Assembly (NCBI RefSeq): GCF_030811855.1
Contig: NZ_JAUSRN010000002.1
Coordinates: 372,001-436,000, forward strand
Length of the DNA: 64,000 nt
Origin: Variovorax paradoxus
GTDB lineage: Bacteria; Pseudomonadota; Gammaproteobacteria; Burkholderiales; Burkholderiaceae_C
Direction of reading: 5' to 3'
In this document: positions 32,229-45,436 of the stretch, piece after piece
Numbering within the stretch: the first letter of the stretch is position 1
How the letters are laid out: every line of letters starts with the position of its first letter
Made by a program: the position numbers and the translations under genes
Notes under the pieces: model-generated
Databases searched by the model: none
What the model saw: the letters and a program-made list of their open reading frames with translations, nothing else
Told to the model about the DNA's origin: nothing

Positions 32229-35200
32229 CTATCGCTCAATCTTGAAAGCAGCCCATGGCACGCGGCAGAACGCCTCGTCGAGCGGAACAACATTCCCTTT
32301 GACCGCGAGCGTTTCTCCCGTCAGCACGTTCTCGAACCCCGCGCCTTCCAACCCTTCGGGCAACGTCACCCTTGTTCCCTGCCAAGCCGCCGCATCCGAA
32401 AGCATCGGCGCGTTGCCTTCTGCCTCGCGCGGCATTCCGGCAAACAACCGCCCGGCCATCACCAACAACGTACGCCCTTCGTGCCTGCGCGCGAAAGCCA
32501 CCACGTGCCGCGCCAGCGGCCCTTCGACAGGCAACCCTTCATACCCGCCTTCGCGGAAAAGCCCCGCGCACTCGCGCCGCATCGACAGCATCCGCCAGAT
32601 GAACCAGAGCTTCGCGCCGCCGTCGTGCGGCGCCGCGGCGAGCGCCTGCACGCGCGCTGGCAGGTCGGGCTCGCCTGCCATCGTCCGGAGTTGATCCAGT
32701 CGCCGGGTGCGCAGTTCATAGTCCACCGGCCGCCGGTTGTCCGGGTCGACCAGGCTCAGGTCGATGAGCTCGCTGCCTTGGTACAGATCGGGCACGCCGG
32801 GTGAGGCGTACTTGAGCAGCGTGAGGGTCAGGCCGTTCCATGCGCCGAACCACGACAGCCGATCGGCCATGCGCTGGATGTCCGCGAGGCAGCCGCTTTC
32901 CGATCGGTCCGACAGGATGCGCTGCACCAAGCTTTCGAGCGCCCCCTCGTACTGAGGCTCGGGCTGGGTCCAGCGCGTGTGGAGCTTGGCTTCGCGCGCG
33001 GCCTTCTGCATGTACTGCCAGATGCGCGCGGCGTATGCCGGCACTGCGTCCGCATCGAGGCCGCCGAACGGCAAAGTGCCCAGCAGGGTCTGGTAGAGCA
33101 GGTATTCGTCGGCGCGTGAAGGTGCGGCAGCCTCCTGCCCGCCGCAGCAGAGCGCATGCCAGCGCGCGAGCGCATCGCGCCACTCGCCGGGTATTTCGGA
33201 GAGCACGTCGATGCGGTTGCGAACGTCTTCCGAACGCTTGTTGTCGTGCGTCGAAGTCGCAAGCATGGTGTGCGGCCAGTGCCGCGCGCGGTCGGCGCTG
33301 AGCAAGTGAAACTCCGGCACGTCGAAGCCGAAGTGATCGGGCTCGCCGCCCACTTCGTTCAGCGAACTGAGCGGAAAGTAGCGATAGAACGAGGTGTCCT
33401 CCACGCCCTTGGCCGCCACCGGTGCGCTGAACTGCTGGAAGCGCATCGCGAAGCGGCGCACGCGTTCGGCCAGCGCGGGCGTCGCATGCTCGGCCGCTTC
33501 GCCGCGCAGCGCGCGGCGCACAAAAGCAAACACCGAGCGGTCGGCGTCGCGGCTCTGGCGTTCGGCCGACTCGGTGGCAGCTTCAATGAAATGCGCGTCC
33601 TGCGCGGAGGGCGCATCGACGATGTAGGTGCGGTACACGGGCATGCACGCCGCCACGCCGGTGAGCGCGCGGCGCAATGCATTGAGCGTGTAGTCGCGCG
33701 TACTGCGGTCGGCCCGCGCAATCCTGAGCAGTTCTGTGGAGAGCACGTTCAGTTCCGACGACAGCGCATTGCGGATGACCTCGCGCTTGCTCGACCGGGC
33801 CACGGCATCGAACTCTTGCGTCTCGCCCGTGAACTCATGCCAGGTCTTGCGCAAGGCGCCCGCCGCGGTGATGTCGACCAGCACGCCGTTGGCCACGTTC
33901 GCAAAGCGGTAGCCGGTGGTGCCGTGCACATGCCATTGCACAGGCACTTCTTCTTCCGATGCGGCGATCTTCTCGGCCACCACGTAGAGCGGGCGCGGCG
34001 GACGGCCGTCCGCGTCCATGGTGGCCGGCAGCACGATACCCGCGCGGCGCGCATAGCCTTCCTGCAGTTGCCGGAAGTAGCGCGCGGGGTCGTAGAGGCC
34101 GTCGGGGTGGTCGATGCGCAAGCCGTCCACCACGCCGGCCGCCGCCAGGTCGAGCGCGAAGGACTGCGTGGCCTCGAACACCTCGTCGCGCTCCATGCGC
34201 ACCGCCGCCAGGTCGTTGATGTCGAAGAAACGCCGGTAGTTGATTTCGTCGGCCGCCACGCGCCAGTAGGAGAGCCGGTAGGCCTGCACGTCGATGAGCT
34301 TGTGCAGATCGTCGCGGGCCTCGGGCGAACTCAGGTTGAGCTCGGCCACGGCCGCCAGCACGGCGCGCGCCAACGACGGATGCGCCTGCGCCAGATGCGC
34401 GAGCCGCGCCTTGAACAGCTCCTTGTCGCGCACGCGCTCCGTGCACTCGGCGGTCGTTTGCGCGTGCTGGCCGGGCAGGTGCCCAAAGGCAGTCGAGAGG
34501 CTGGCCAATTGCGCCGTGAGCGCCGGGTCCTTCAGGTGCGGCAGCGCGCGCGCCAGCACCACGGGGTAGCTTTCCGGCGCAAGCGGAAACCGGTGGTCGA
34601 AGTAGCGCAGCGCAAAGCTGCCCTCCGCCGCCTCGAAATGCAGCACCAGCTCTCCGCTGGAAAGCACCTCGCCGTAATGGCCGCCAAGCACTGGCAGCAG
34701 AACCTTGCCAGCCAGTTCCTTGTTGAGCGGCTGCCAGTCGATGTCGAAATGATGCGCGAACAGCGAGGCCGGGCCGTTCTCCAGTACGTCCATCCACCAA
34801 GCGTTGTCGGCGCCGAGCACGCCCATGTGGTTGGGCACCATGTCCAGCAGCTGCCCCAGGCCGTGCGCGTGCAGTGCTTCGACGAAGCGTGCGAATCCTT
34901 CGGCGCCGCCGAGCTCGGGGTTGATCTCGGCATGGGCCACCACGTCGTAGCCGTGCGTGCTGCCGGCGCGCGCCCGCTGGATCGGCGAGCAATACACGTG
35001 GCTCACGCCAAGCTGCGCAAGATAGGGCAGCACGCGAATCGCGTCATCGAAGCCGAAGCCTTGGTGAAACTGCAGGCGGTAGGTGGCCCTCGGCACGCGC
35101 GCCTGCAGCCGCTGGGGCGTCGGCTCCGCGCCCATGGTGCGGCGCGGGCGCGCCGTGCGCAGGCGCTCCGAGAGGCCCTTCATCGCATCGCCGGCCACGA

Positions 35201-37289
35201 GTTCCTGCACCGTCGGTGCCAGCTTGCGCCGCCAGTTGGGATGCGTGTCGGTGGTACCGGGCATGTTGGCCTGGTCTACTTCCCCGGCCACGTCCTCCAG
35301 CTGAAACACCATCAGCGCCGACGGCGCCGCGGCAAGAAAGGCATGCACCGCCTGCATGGTGCGCGTTGAAGGCGTGGCATGCGCCAGCGCCTGCGCCGCT
35401 TCGTCTTGCGACAGCAGGCCCGCCTCGCGCACCGCCAGCAGCAAGCGGATGCGCTCCTGCGCACGGCCGAGCAGCTGCGCGTCGAACAAACGCGGATCGG
35501 GAAAGAGCCCGAGCGCCAGCCGCAGCCGAAGGTCATGGCCCGACCACCAGCCGGACAGCGTGGCCAGGTCGTGCGTGCTGATGGCGACCAACGCCGCCGC
35601 GGGATAGGTCTCGGGGGGTGTGAAGCCGCCGTCCTGCTGCTTCTCGAAGTACAGCAGCCGGTACGACAGCACGTCGGCGCGCGCGAGCGCTTCACGCATC
35701 GCGTCTTCCACTGTGCCCAGATCTTCGCCCACCACCATGCAACTGTTTCGATGGCTCTCCAACGCCACGATGGCGAGCATCTCCTCCACCGGGTAGCGGA
35801 CGTAGGCGCCGTCATGCGCGGTGCGGCCCGGCGGGATCCAGAACAGGCGCATCAGGCCCATCACGTGGTCGATGCGCAGCGCGCCCGCATGCCGCATGTT
35901 GGCGCGCAGCATCTGGACGAAGGGCTCGTAGTGATGGGTGCGAAGCCGGTCAGGGCGCAGCGGCGGCAGGCCCCAGTTCTGTCCCGCGGGATTGAACTCG
36001 TCGGGCGGTGCGCCGATGCTGGCGCCGACCGCGAAGCAATGCTGCGACGTCCATGCGTCGGACCCGCCGCGGTCCGCCGAAACGGCCAGGTCCAGGTAGA
36101 GCCCGATGCCCATGCCGAGCGCCGTGCAGCGCTTGCCGGCGCGTGCCAGCTGGCAATCTGCGATCCATTGCAAATACTGGTGATACTGAAGGCGGCTCTC
36201 GTGCTGCGCCTCGAAGGCCTTCACCTCGGGCGAATCGACCTCGCGGTAGGCTTCGGGCCATGCGAGCCAGCCCCAGCAGTGCGGATCGGCCGCGGCAAAG
36301 TGGGCCTGCAGCGCCTCGAAAAGCGCATGCCGCCGCAGCGGTTCGCCATGCGCGGACACAAAGGCAAGGAACGCCTCGCCTCTTTCATCGGGCGCACCGG
36401 CCGGCGACAAGTGATGCGAGCGAAAGTGCTCGAACAGCAGCTCCAGCACTTCGAACTTTACGGCCGCGACGCCGGCATGGTCGACCATTGGCGCAGCCCG
36501 GAGCGCCGCGAGGCGGCCCTGGAACTCAGGCGACTCCACGCGCCGGCGCGCGGCTTCGCAGTGCGCAAAATCATCGGCCGCTTCCACGTCGATGTACAGC
36601 ACGTTGAGCCACTGCCGGGACGACGGGCTGTAGGGGCTGGCGCGCAGCGGGTCGGTGGGGAACAGCGCATGCAGCGGGTTGAGCCCGACCACGTCGGCGC
36701 CCTGCCCGGCCATGCCGTCGATCAACGCCTCCAGGTCGCCGAAGTCGCCCATGCCCCAGTTGCGTTGCGAGCGCAGCGCATACAGCTGCACCGCCGGCCC
36801 CCACACCCGGCCGCCATCGCGCACCGCGGGCGGCCGGTAGCAGCGGCCCGGCGATGCGACCACCAGGGTGCGGCCCACCAGGCCATCGATGTGAAGCCAG
36901 TGATAACCGGGCGCGAGCGGCTCCGTGAGTTCCATCGTGCAGCAGCCATGCGGCCATGGCTGTGCGTCGGCTTCGCCCTGGCGCGAACGCCCTTCCTCGT
37001 CGCTCAACCGCCAATGCAGCCTGCCGGAAAGATGCGGCAGCTGCAGCGACCAGTGCCGCGCATCCGCTTGCACCACCAGCACCGGCGGCATGGCGGGAAC
37101 GGGCGACGAACCGGCGGCGTCCACTTCGGCGGCCCCCGCATGCACGCCGAACTCGCCCAGCAGCGCTGCCAGGCTCTCGGGCGTGGCGTGGCGCTGCGTT
37201 CCAAACGCATCCACATAGGCGGGCGAAATGCCGTGGTGCCGGCACAGGCGTTCCAGCGCGCCGTGGTCCCAGTGGCTCGGATCAGTCAA
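32229..37289 (-). CDS. malQ-treY: Fused 4-alpha-glucanotransferase / malto-oligosyltrehalose synthase
   Basis: About 1,686 residues hold two enzymes. The N-terminal ~730 residues are amylomaltase (MalQ): nucleophile Asp in LRIDHVMGL, acid Glu in VVGEDLGT, Asp in STHDLATLSGWW. The C-terminal ~955 residues are TreY, starting ATYRLQFHQGFGFDDAI and containing GLRIDHPDGLYD, VVAEKIAASEE and TSTHDNKRSED. TreY turns the reducing end of a glucan into a trehalosyl unit, and MalQ resizes maltodextrins to feed it. I chose a TTG start at 37287-37289 with a GGAGG site nearby, which overlaps the treZ stop by 8 bp. In-frame ATGs at 37313 and 37349 are alternatives. This is the last gene of the operon. Confidence 0.88.
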   Translation of the reverse strand: MTDPSHWDHGALERLCRHHGISPAYVDAFGTQRHATPESLAALLGEFGVHAGAAEVDAAGSSPVPAMPPVLVVQADARHWSLQLPHLSGRLHWRLSDEEGRSRQGEADAQPWPHGCCTMELTEPLAPGYHWLHIDGLVGRTLVVASPGRCYRPPAVRDGGRVWGPAVQLYALRSQRNWGMGDFGDLEALIDGMAGQGADVVGLNPLHALFPTDPLRASPYSPSSRQWLNVLYIDVEAADDFAHCEAARRRVESPEFQGRLAALRAAPMVDHAGVAAVKFEVLELLFEHFRSHHLSPAGAPDERGEAFLAFVSAHGEPLRRHALFEALQAHFAAADPHCWGWLAWPEAYREVDSPEVKAFEAQHESRLQYHQYLQWIADCQLARAGKRCTALGMGIGLYLDLAVSADRGGSDAWTSQHCFAVGASIGAPPDEFNPAGQNWGLPPLRPDRLRTHHYEPFVQMLRANMRHAGALRIDHVMGLMRLFWIPPGRTAHDGAYVRYPVEEMLAIVALESHRNSCMVVGEDLGTVEDAMREALARADVLSYRLLYFEKQQDGGFTPPETYPAAALVAISTHDLATLSGWWSGHDLRLRLALGLFPDPRLFDAQLLGRAQERIRLLLAVREAGLLSQDEAAQALAHATPSTRTMQAVHAFLAAAPSALMVFQLEDVAGEVDQANMPGTTDTHPNWRRKLAPTVQELVAGDAMKGLSERLRTARPRRTMGAEPTPQRLQARVPRATYRLQFHQGFGFDDAIRVLPYLAQLGVSHVYCSPIQRARAGSTHGYDVVAHAEINPELGGAEGFARFVEALHAHGLGQLLDMVPNHMGVLGADNAWWMDVLENGPASLFAHHFDIDWQPLNKELAGKVLLPVLGGHYGEVLSSGELVLHFEAAEGSFALRYFDHRFPLAPESYPVVLARALPHLKDPALTAQLASLSTAFGHLPGQHAQTTAECTERVRDKELFKARLAHLAQAHPSLARAVLAAVAELNLSSPEARDDLHKLIDVQAYRLSYWRVAADEINYRRFFDINDLAAVRMERDEVFEATQSFALDLAAAGVVDGLRIDHPDGLYDPARYFRQLQEGYARRAGIVLPATMDADGRPPRPLYVVAEKIAASEEEVPVQWHVHGTTGYRFANVANGVLVDITAAGALRKTWHEFTGETQEFDAVARSSKREVIRNALSSELNVLSTELLRIARADRSTRDYTLNALRRALTGVAACMPVYRTYIVDAPSAQDAHFIEAATESAERQSRDADRSVFAFVRRALRGEAAEHATPALAERVRRFAMRFQQFSAPVAAKGVEDTSFYRYFPLSSLNEVGGEPDHFGFDVPEFHLLSADRARHWPHTMLATSTHDNKRSEDVRNRIDVLSEIPGEWRDALARWHALCCGGQEAAAPSRADEYLLYQTLLGTLPFGGLDADAVPAYAARIWQYMQKAAREAKLHTRWTQPEPQYEGALESLVQRILSDRSESGCLADIQRMADRLSWFGAWNGLTLTLLKYASPGVPDLYQGSELIDLSLVDPDNRRPVDYELRTRRLDQLRTMAGEPDLPARVQALAAAPHDGGAKLWFIWRMLSMRRECAGLFREGGYEGLPVEGPLARHVVAFARRHEGRTLLVMAGRLFAGMPREAEGNAPMLSDAAAWQGTRVTLPEGLEGAGFENVLTGETLAVKGNVVPLDEAFCRVPWAAFKIER

Positions 37290-39114
37290 CGCCCATGTCC
37301 TCCAGCGTCGCATGCACGGCGCCGCGCTCGAGCCGCAGGCCCGCTGCATCGGCCGCGGAGCCCGTGCTGTAGATCACTGCGCCGGGCGGTGCCGCAGCTT
37401 GCACGGCCGTCTGCGTGCCAAGGTTGGAGACCAGATGAAGACGCTTTTCGCCCAGCTCCCAATCGAGCTGGATGACGCCTGCTTCAACGCGATGGTTTCC
37501 CGCACGATGCGCACCCGCCAGATGCGGCACCAACAGCCGATAGCGCACGTCGAGCAACTGCTGCACTTCGCACAGCCGCGCAAAGTGCGGTCGCGTGCCC
37601 CGCTCGCGCCACCGCAGCTTCGACGCAAGGAACGTCTCCTCGGCATTGGGATCGGGAATGCGTGCGCGGGCCGCTTCGTCGGCAAAGGCCGCGAAGCCGC
37701 CGAACTCTGCGCGGCGCCCTTCGGCCACCGCAGAAGCAAGCTCGGGCCCGAAGTCGCAAAAATAAAGGAATGGCGAAGAGGCCGAGAACTCGTCGCCCAT
37801 GAAGAACATGGGCACGTGCGGCGACAACAGCAGGCAGGCGAACGCGGCGCGCACCAGCACCGGGTCGCCCAGCGTATGAATGCGCTCGCCGAACGCGCGG
37901 TTGCCCACCTGGTCATGGGTCTGCAGGTAAGACACGAAGGCCGTGGGCGGCAACTGCGTGCTGGGTTCGCCCCGCGGCTCCCCGCCGCGAAAAGCCGACG
38001 GCTGCCCCTGGTAAATGAAACCCTCGGCCAGCGCGCGCGCAAAGCCGGCTGCCGGGTCGTCGGCATAGTCCGCGTAGTAGCCGTCGCCTTCGCCAGTGGC
38101 CAGTGTGTGCACCGCATGGTGAAGATCGTCATTCCATTGCGCAGTGCCGGCGATGGGCCGGCCGCTGCCGTCGCGCGCGAGCATCGAGGCCTGGTTGGCG
38201 TCGTTCTCCAGGACCAGATGCACGTGCCTTTCGCGCGCGGGGCCGGCGTCCAGCGCCTCGCGAATCTCCTGCACGATGTGCTTGGGAGAGGTATCGCGAA
38301 TGGCGTGGATCGCATCCATGCGCAGGCCGTCGACGTGGAACTCTTCCACCCAGTACAGCGCGTTGTGGATGAAAAAGTCGCGCACGGTGCGCGAGTGCGG
38401 GCCGTCGAAGTTCATGGCCGAACCCCAGGGCGTGCGCTCCGCCGTATTGAAGAACTCGGGGCAGCACGCATGCAGGTAGTTGCCCTCGGGGCCGAAGTGG
38501 TTGTAGACCACGTCGACCAGCACCATGAGCCCCAGCGCATGTGCGGCGGCAACCAGCGCCTTGAGATCCTCCGGCGGGCCGTAGCTCGCGTCCGGCGCGA
38601 ACTGCAGCACGCCGTCGTAGCCCCAGTTGCGCGCGCCCGGAAAATCCGCGAGCGGCATGAGCTCGACTGCGGTGATGCCGAGTTCCGCCAATTCGCGGAG
38701 CCGCTCGCGCGTGGCGTTGAAGGTGCCTTCCTCGGTGAAGGTACCGACGTGCAGCTCGTACACCACGGCCTCATGCCACGGGCGGCCGCGCCATTCGGCA
38801 TCGGTCCAGTTGAAGCGGACGGGATCGACGATCTGGCTCGGCTTGTGCACGTCTTGCGGGTTGAAGCGCGAGGCTGGGTCAGGCATGGTGATGCCGTCGG
38901 GCAGGCGGTAGGCATAGCTGTCGCCATGGTGCGCATCGGCCAGCGTGAGACGGTGCCAGCCATCGGCGCTGCGCTGCATGGCGTGCGACACAGTCGCTGC
39001 TCCGGCGGGCGTGTACAGCAGCAAGATGTCGTTGGCCGAAGGCGCCCAAAGCGCGAAGTCAACGCCGCCGCCATGCACCGTGGCGCCAAAGGGCATTGCG
39101 TGGACACGTTTCAT
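37282..39114 (-). CDS. treZ: Malto-oligosyltrehalose trehalohydrolase
   Basis: The 610-aa GH13 enzyme has an N-terminal CBM48-like domain (FGATVHGGGVDFALWAP) and a catalytic barrel: DVVYNHFGPEGNYLH, nucleophile Asp in GLRMDAIHAI, acid Glu in LVLENDANQ, and Asp in YLQTHDQVGNR. A C-terminal beta domain follows. It releases trehalose from the maltooligosyl-trehalose made by TreY, whose gene follows and overlaps. The start at 39112-39114 overlaps the glgX stop (ATGA), so the two are translationally coupled. The conserved ELHVGTFTEEGTF segment fits the TreZ family. Confidence 0.93.
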   Translation of the reverse strand: MKRVHAMPFGATVHGGGVDFALWAPSANDILLLYTPAGAATVSHAMQRSADGWHRLTLADAHHGDSYAYRLPDGITMPDPASRFNPQDVHKPSQIVDPVRFNWTDAEWRGRPWHEAVVYELHVGTFTEEGTFNATRERLRELAELGITAVELMPLADFPGARNWGYDGVLQFAPDASYGPPEDLKALVAAAHALGLMVLVDVVYNHFGPEGNYLHACCPEFFNTAERTPWGSAMNFDGPHSRTVRDFFIHNALYWVEEFHVDGLRMDAIHAIRDTSPKHIVQEIREALDAGPARERHVHLVLENDANQASMLARDGSGRPIAGTAQWNDDLHHAVHTLATGEGDGYYADYADDPAAGFARALAEGFIYQGQPSAFRGGEPRGEPSTQLPPTAFVSYLQTHDQVGNRAFGERIHTLGDPVLVRAAFACLLLSPHVPMFFMGDEFSASSPFLYFCDFGPELASAVAEGRRAEFGGFAAFADEAARARIPDPNAEETFLASKLRWRERGTRPHFARLCEVQQLLDVRYRLLVPHLAGAHRAGNHRVEAGVIQLDWELGEKRLHLVSNLGTQTAVQAAAPPGAVIYSTGSAADAAGLRLERGAVHATLEDMGVD

Positions 39115-41273
39115 GGCCGCACGTCCGGCCGGCTCAGCACCACCAGCGAGCGGCACTGCAGCGGGTAAGCGGGCTCCGACCAGGCGGGTGCAAGCGCGGC
39201 CACGTCTTCGGTGGCGGGCGGCGGCGTGCCGCTGGCTGTGTCGAGCAGCAAACGCCAGGCGCCATAACGTGCGGCCGGCAGCGTGAACGAAATCTCGTCG
39301 TGATGCGCGTTGAACAGCACCAGAAAATCGTCGTCGTGCTGCGCCTCGCCGCGCGGTCCGCGGTCGGCGATGCCGCCGCCCGACATGTACATCGCCAGGC
39401 AACGGGCGTTGGCATCGCTCCAGTCCTCGGGGCGCATTTCGGCGCCGTCGGGCTTGAGCCAGACCACGTCCGTCACGCTCTCGGCCTCAGAGGGCTTGCC
39501 GGCAAAGAAGCTGCGCCGCCGGAACGAAGGATGCGCGCGCCGCAGCGCGATGGTGCGCTCCACGAAGGTGATGAGCGCCTGGCGTTCCGGCGTGGGCGTC
39601 CAGTCGATCCAGCTGATGTCGTTGTCCTGGCAATAGGCGTTGTTGTTGCCGTTCTGCGTGTGGCCGCGTTCGTCGCCGGCCAAGATCATCGGAACACCTT
39701 GCGACAGCAGCAACGTGGCAAGCAGGTTGCGCTTCTGGCGTTCGCGCAGGCTTTCGATCTCCGGGTCCGTGGTCGGCCCCTCGGCACCGCAGTTCCATGA
39801 GATGTTGTGGCTGTTGCCGTCGCGGTTGTCCTCGCCGTTGGCCTCGTTGTGCTTCTCGTTGTAGGAGACCAGGTCGTTGAGCGTGAAGCCATCGTGCGCG
39901 GTGATGAAATTGATGCTCGCATTGGGCCGCTTGCCCGACCAGCCATAGAGATCTTCCGAGCCCGAAAGCCGTTTGCCGACCTCGCCGATCACGCCCGGAT
40001 CGCCTTTCCAGAAGCCGCGCATGCCGTCGCGATAGCGGTCGTTCCACTCGGCCCATCCGAGCGGAAAGTTGCCCACCTGGTAGCCGCCGTGCCCCAGGTC
40101 CCAGGGCTCGGCAATGAGCTTGACGCGGTTGAGCGTCGGGTCCTGCCGGATCGCGTCGAAGAAGCCGCCCAGGTTCTCGACCTTGCCGGCTTCGCGTGCG
40201 AGCGCCGAGGCCAGGTCGAAGCGGAACCCGTCGACGTGCATCTCCTCCGCCCAGTAGCGCAGCGAATCCATCACCAGCTGCAGGGCATGCGGATGCTCGA
40301 GGTTGACGGTGTTGCCGCAACCCGTGAAGTCGTCGTAGTAGCGCCGCCGCTCGGCGTTGACGATGTAGTAGGAGGCGTTGTCCACGCCGCGCATCGAGAG
40401 CGTGGGCCCGAGCTGGTTGCCTTCGCAGGTGTGGTTGTAGACCACGTCGAGGATCACCTCGATGCCCGCCGAGTGCAGCGTCTTCACCATGGTTTTGAAC
40501 TCCTTCACCTTGCCCGAGGCGCTGTAGCGCATCTCGGGGGCGAAGTAGGCCAGCGAGTTGTAGCCCCAGTAGTTCTGCAGGCCCTTCTCGGCCAGGTGCC
40601 GGTCGTTCAGGAAGCTGTGCACCGGCAGCAGTTCGATGGTGGTCACGCCCAGGCGCTTCAGGTAGTCGACCACGGGCGCGCAGCACAGGCCGCCGTAGGT
40701 GCCGCGCAGCTCGGGCGGAACATCGGGGTGGCGCATGGTGAAGCCGCGCACGTGCAGCTCGTAGATCACCATGTCCTGCCAGGGCACCGACGGCCGGTGG
40801 TCGTTGCCCCAGGTGAAGGCGGGCTCCAGCACGCGGCCCTTCGGCACCAGCGGCGCGCTGTCGCGGCGGTCGAACGAAAGGTCTTCGCGCTTGCTGCCTA
40901 CCGTGTAGCCGTAGAGCGCATCGCCCCAACGCAGCTCGCCCACCGTGTCTTTCGCATAAGGGTCGACCAGCAGCTTGTGCGGATTGAAGCGGTGCCCCTC
41001 TTCCGGCTTGTACGGCCCATGCACCCGGTAGCCGTAGGCCTGCCCGGGACGCGCCTCGGGCAGGTAGCAGTGCCACACACCGTCGGTGCGCTCCCGGATC
41101 TGAATGCGCTGGTGTTCATGGCGGCCCTTCTCGTCGAAGAGGCACAGCTCCACGCCTTGCGCGTGCTGCGAAAAAAGCGCGAAATTCACTCCTTCGCCGT
41201 CCCAGTTGGCGCCCCGCGGATAAGGGCGTCCCGGCCACACGGCCGTGATCGAATTGCGTTGGCTGCGTGTCAT
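39111..41273 (-). CDS. glgX: Glycogen debranching enzyme
   Basis: The 720-aa GH13 isoamylase-type enzyme has an N-terminal CBM48 domain (PRGANWDGEGVNFALFS) and a catalytic domain with DVVYNHTCEGNQLGPTLS, nucleophile in GFRFDLASALARE, acid in LIAEPWDLG, and FITAHDGFTL. It hydrolyses alpha-1,6 branches of phosphorylase- or amylase-trimmed glycogen. The freed linear dextrins can go to the TreY/TreZ system encoded next. The ATG at 41273 is used; an adjacent in-frame TTG adds one residue. It is the first gene of the glgX-treZ-malQ::treY segment and lies 27 bp after the TM helix gene. Confidence 0.93.
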   Translation of the reverse strand: MTRSQRNSITAVWPGRPYPRGANWDGEGVNFALFSQHAQGVELCLFDEKGRHEHQRIQIRERTDGVWHCYLPEARPGQAYGYRVHGPYKPEEGHRFNPHKLLVDPYAKDTVGELRWGDALYGYTVGSKREDLSFDRRDSAPLVPKGRVLEPAFTWGNDHRPSVPWQDMVIYELHVRGFTMRHPDVPPELRGTYGGLCCAPVVDYLKRLGVTTIELLPVHSFLNDRHLAEKGLQNYWGYNSLAYFAPEMRYSASGKVKEFKTMVKTLHSAGIEVILDVVYNHTCEGNQLGPTLSMRGVDNASYYIVNAERRRYYDDFTGCGNTVNLEHPHALQLVMDSLRYWAEEMHVDGFRFDLASALAREAGKVENLGGFFDAIRQDPTLNRVKLIAEPWDLGHGGYQVGNFPLGWAEWNDRYRDGMRGFWKGDPGVIGEVGKRLSGSEDLYGWSGKRPNASINFITAHDGFTLNDLVSYNEKHNEANGEDNRDGNSHNISWNCGAEGPTTDPEIESLRERQKRNLLATLLLSQGVPMILAGDERGHTQNGNNNAYCQDNDISWIDWTPTPERQALITFVERTIALRRAHPSFRRRSFFAGKPSEAESVTDVVWLKPDGAEMRPEDWSDANARCLAMYMSGGGIADRGPRGEAQHDDDFLVLFNAHHDEISFTLPAARYGAWRLLLDTASGTPPPATEDVAALAPAWSEPAYPLQCRSLVVLSRPDVRP

Positions 41274-41300
41274 CAAATTGGAATGTGGGAGAGAAAAATG

Positions 41301-42017
41301 TCAACGCGGCGGCCGCTCGTCGTGCGGACCTTTGGGCGGGATGTTGTCCTTCGGCAGGCGCGGCCACCAGCGCTCGATCTGCTCCGCGGCCCAGTCCTTG
41401 CCTGCCAGCCCGAAGGCCAGTGCCAGGGCAAACACCACGCCGGCCAGCACCACCAGGAAGCTTTCGCGCACGATGTCGCCGCCAACCTTCACCTGGTCGA
41501 GCGCGATCAAGATGACGAAAGCCATGACGGCATAGCGCGCGATCTGCCCCAGCAGCACGGCATCGCGCATTTGCGCGCCGCGAAAGTAGCTCGACACCGC
41601 CTCTCCCACGAAGCGGGCGAAATACGAACCGAAGGCCAACACCAGCAAGGCCACAAAGAGATTCGGCACGAACCACACCACGCGCCCGAGCAAGTCGGCG
41701 ATGTAGCTCAGGCCCATGCCGTTGAACGCCATCAGCAGCGCAGCCAGAATGACCAGCCAATACGCCAGCACGCCGAATAGGCTGCTGGTGTCGCCGGGCC
41801 AACCGCCCTGGCGCAGGAAGTTGTCCAGTCCGGCGCGTTCGGTCAGCACGTTGAAATTGATGGCGCGCAACGCCTTGGTCACCGCAAAACGCACCGTCTT
41901 GGCAATGAGCCAGCCGGCGAGCACCACGACCAGCGCAATGGCCAGGCGGGGCACGAAGGCTCCAACCTGGTAGAGCATTGCGTTCAGCGGCTCCAGGTGA
42001 ATGCCAAATCTGTCCAT
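41301..42017 (-). CDS. Conserved TM-helix (MscS-like/CmpX-type) membrane protein
   Basis: The 238-aa protein has about five membrane helices. It carries the repeated motif known as the conserved TM helix of mechanosensitive-channel-like proteins: LAIALVVVLAGWLIAKTVRF...NFNVLTERAGLDNFL near the start, and FVALLVLAFGSYFARFVGEAV in the middle. The beta domain of true MscS is absent, so gating by tension is not assured. The start has a CGGAGAG ribosome binding site. It sits inside the trehalose/glucan operon between treS and glgX; a role in osmotic response is an inference from that position. Confidence 0.8.
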   Translation of the reverse strand: MDRFGIHLEPLNAMLYQVGAFVPRLAIALVVVLAGWLIAKTVRFAVTKALRAINFNVLTERAGLDNFLRQGGWPGDTSSLFGVLAYWLVILAALLMAFNGMGLSYIADLLGRVVWFVPNLFVALLVLAFGSYFARFVGEAVSSYFRGAQMRDAVLLGQIARYAVMAFVILIALDQVKVGGDIVRESFLVVLAGVVFALALAFGLAGKDWAAEQIERWWPRLPKDNIPPKGPHDERPPR

Positions 42018-42093
42018 GTTTCTCTCCGGTGCGTGATTGCGGTTGCGAGTGCGGTTGCGGTGGCAAACGAAAGCGGTGGATGCGGTGCAAGCA

Positions 42094-45426
<3,333 letters not shown>

Positions 45427-45436
45427 GGGCGCGGCC

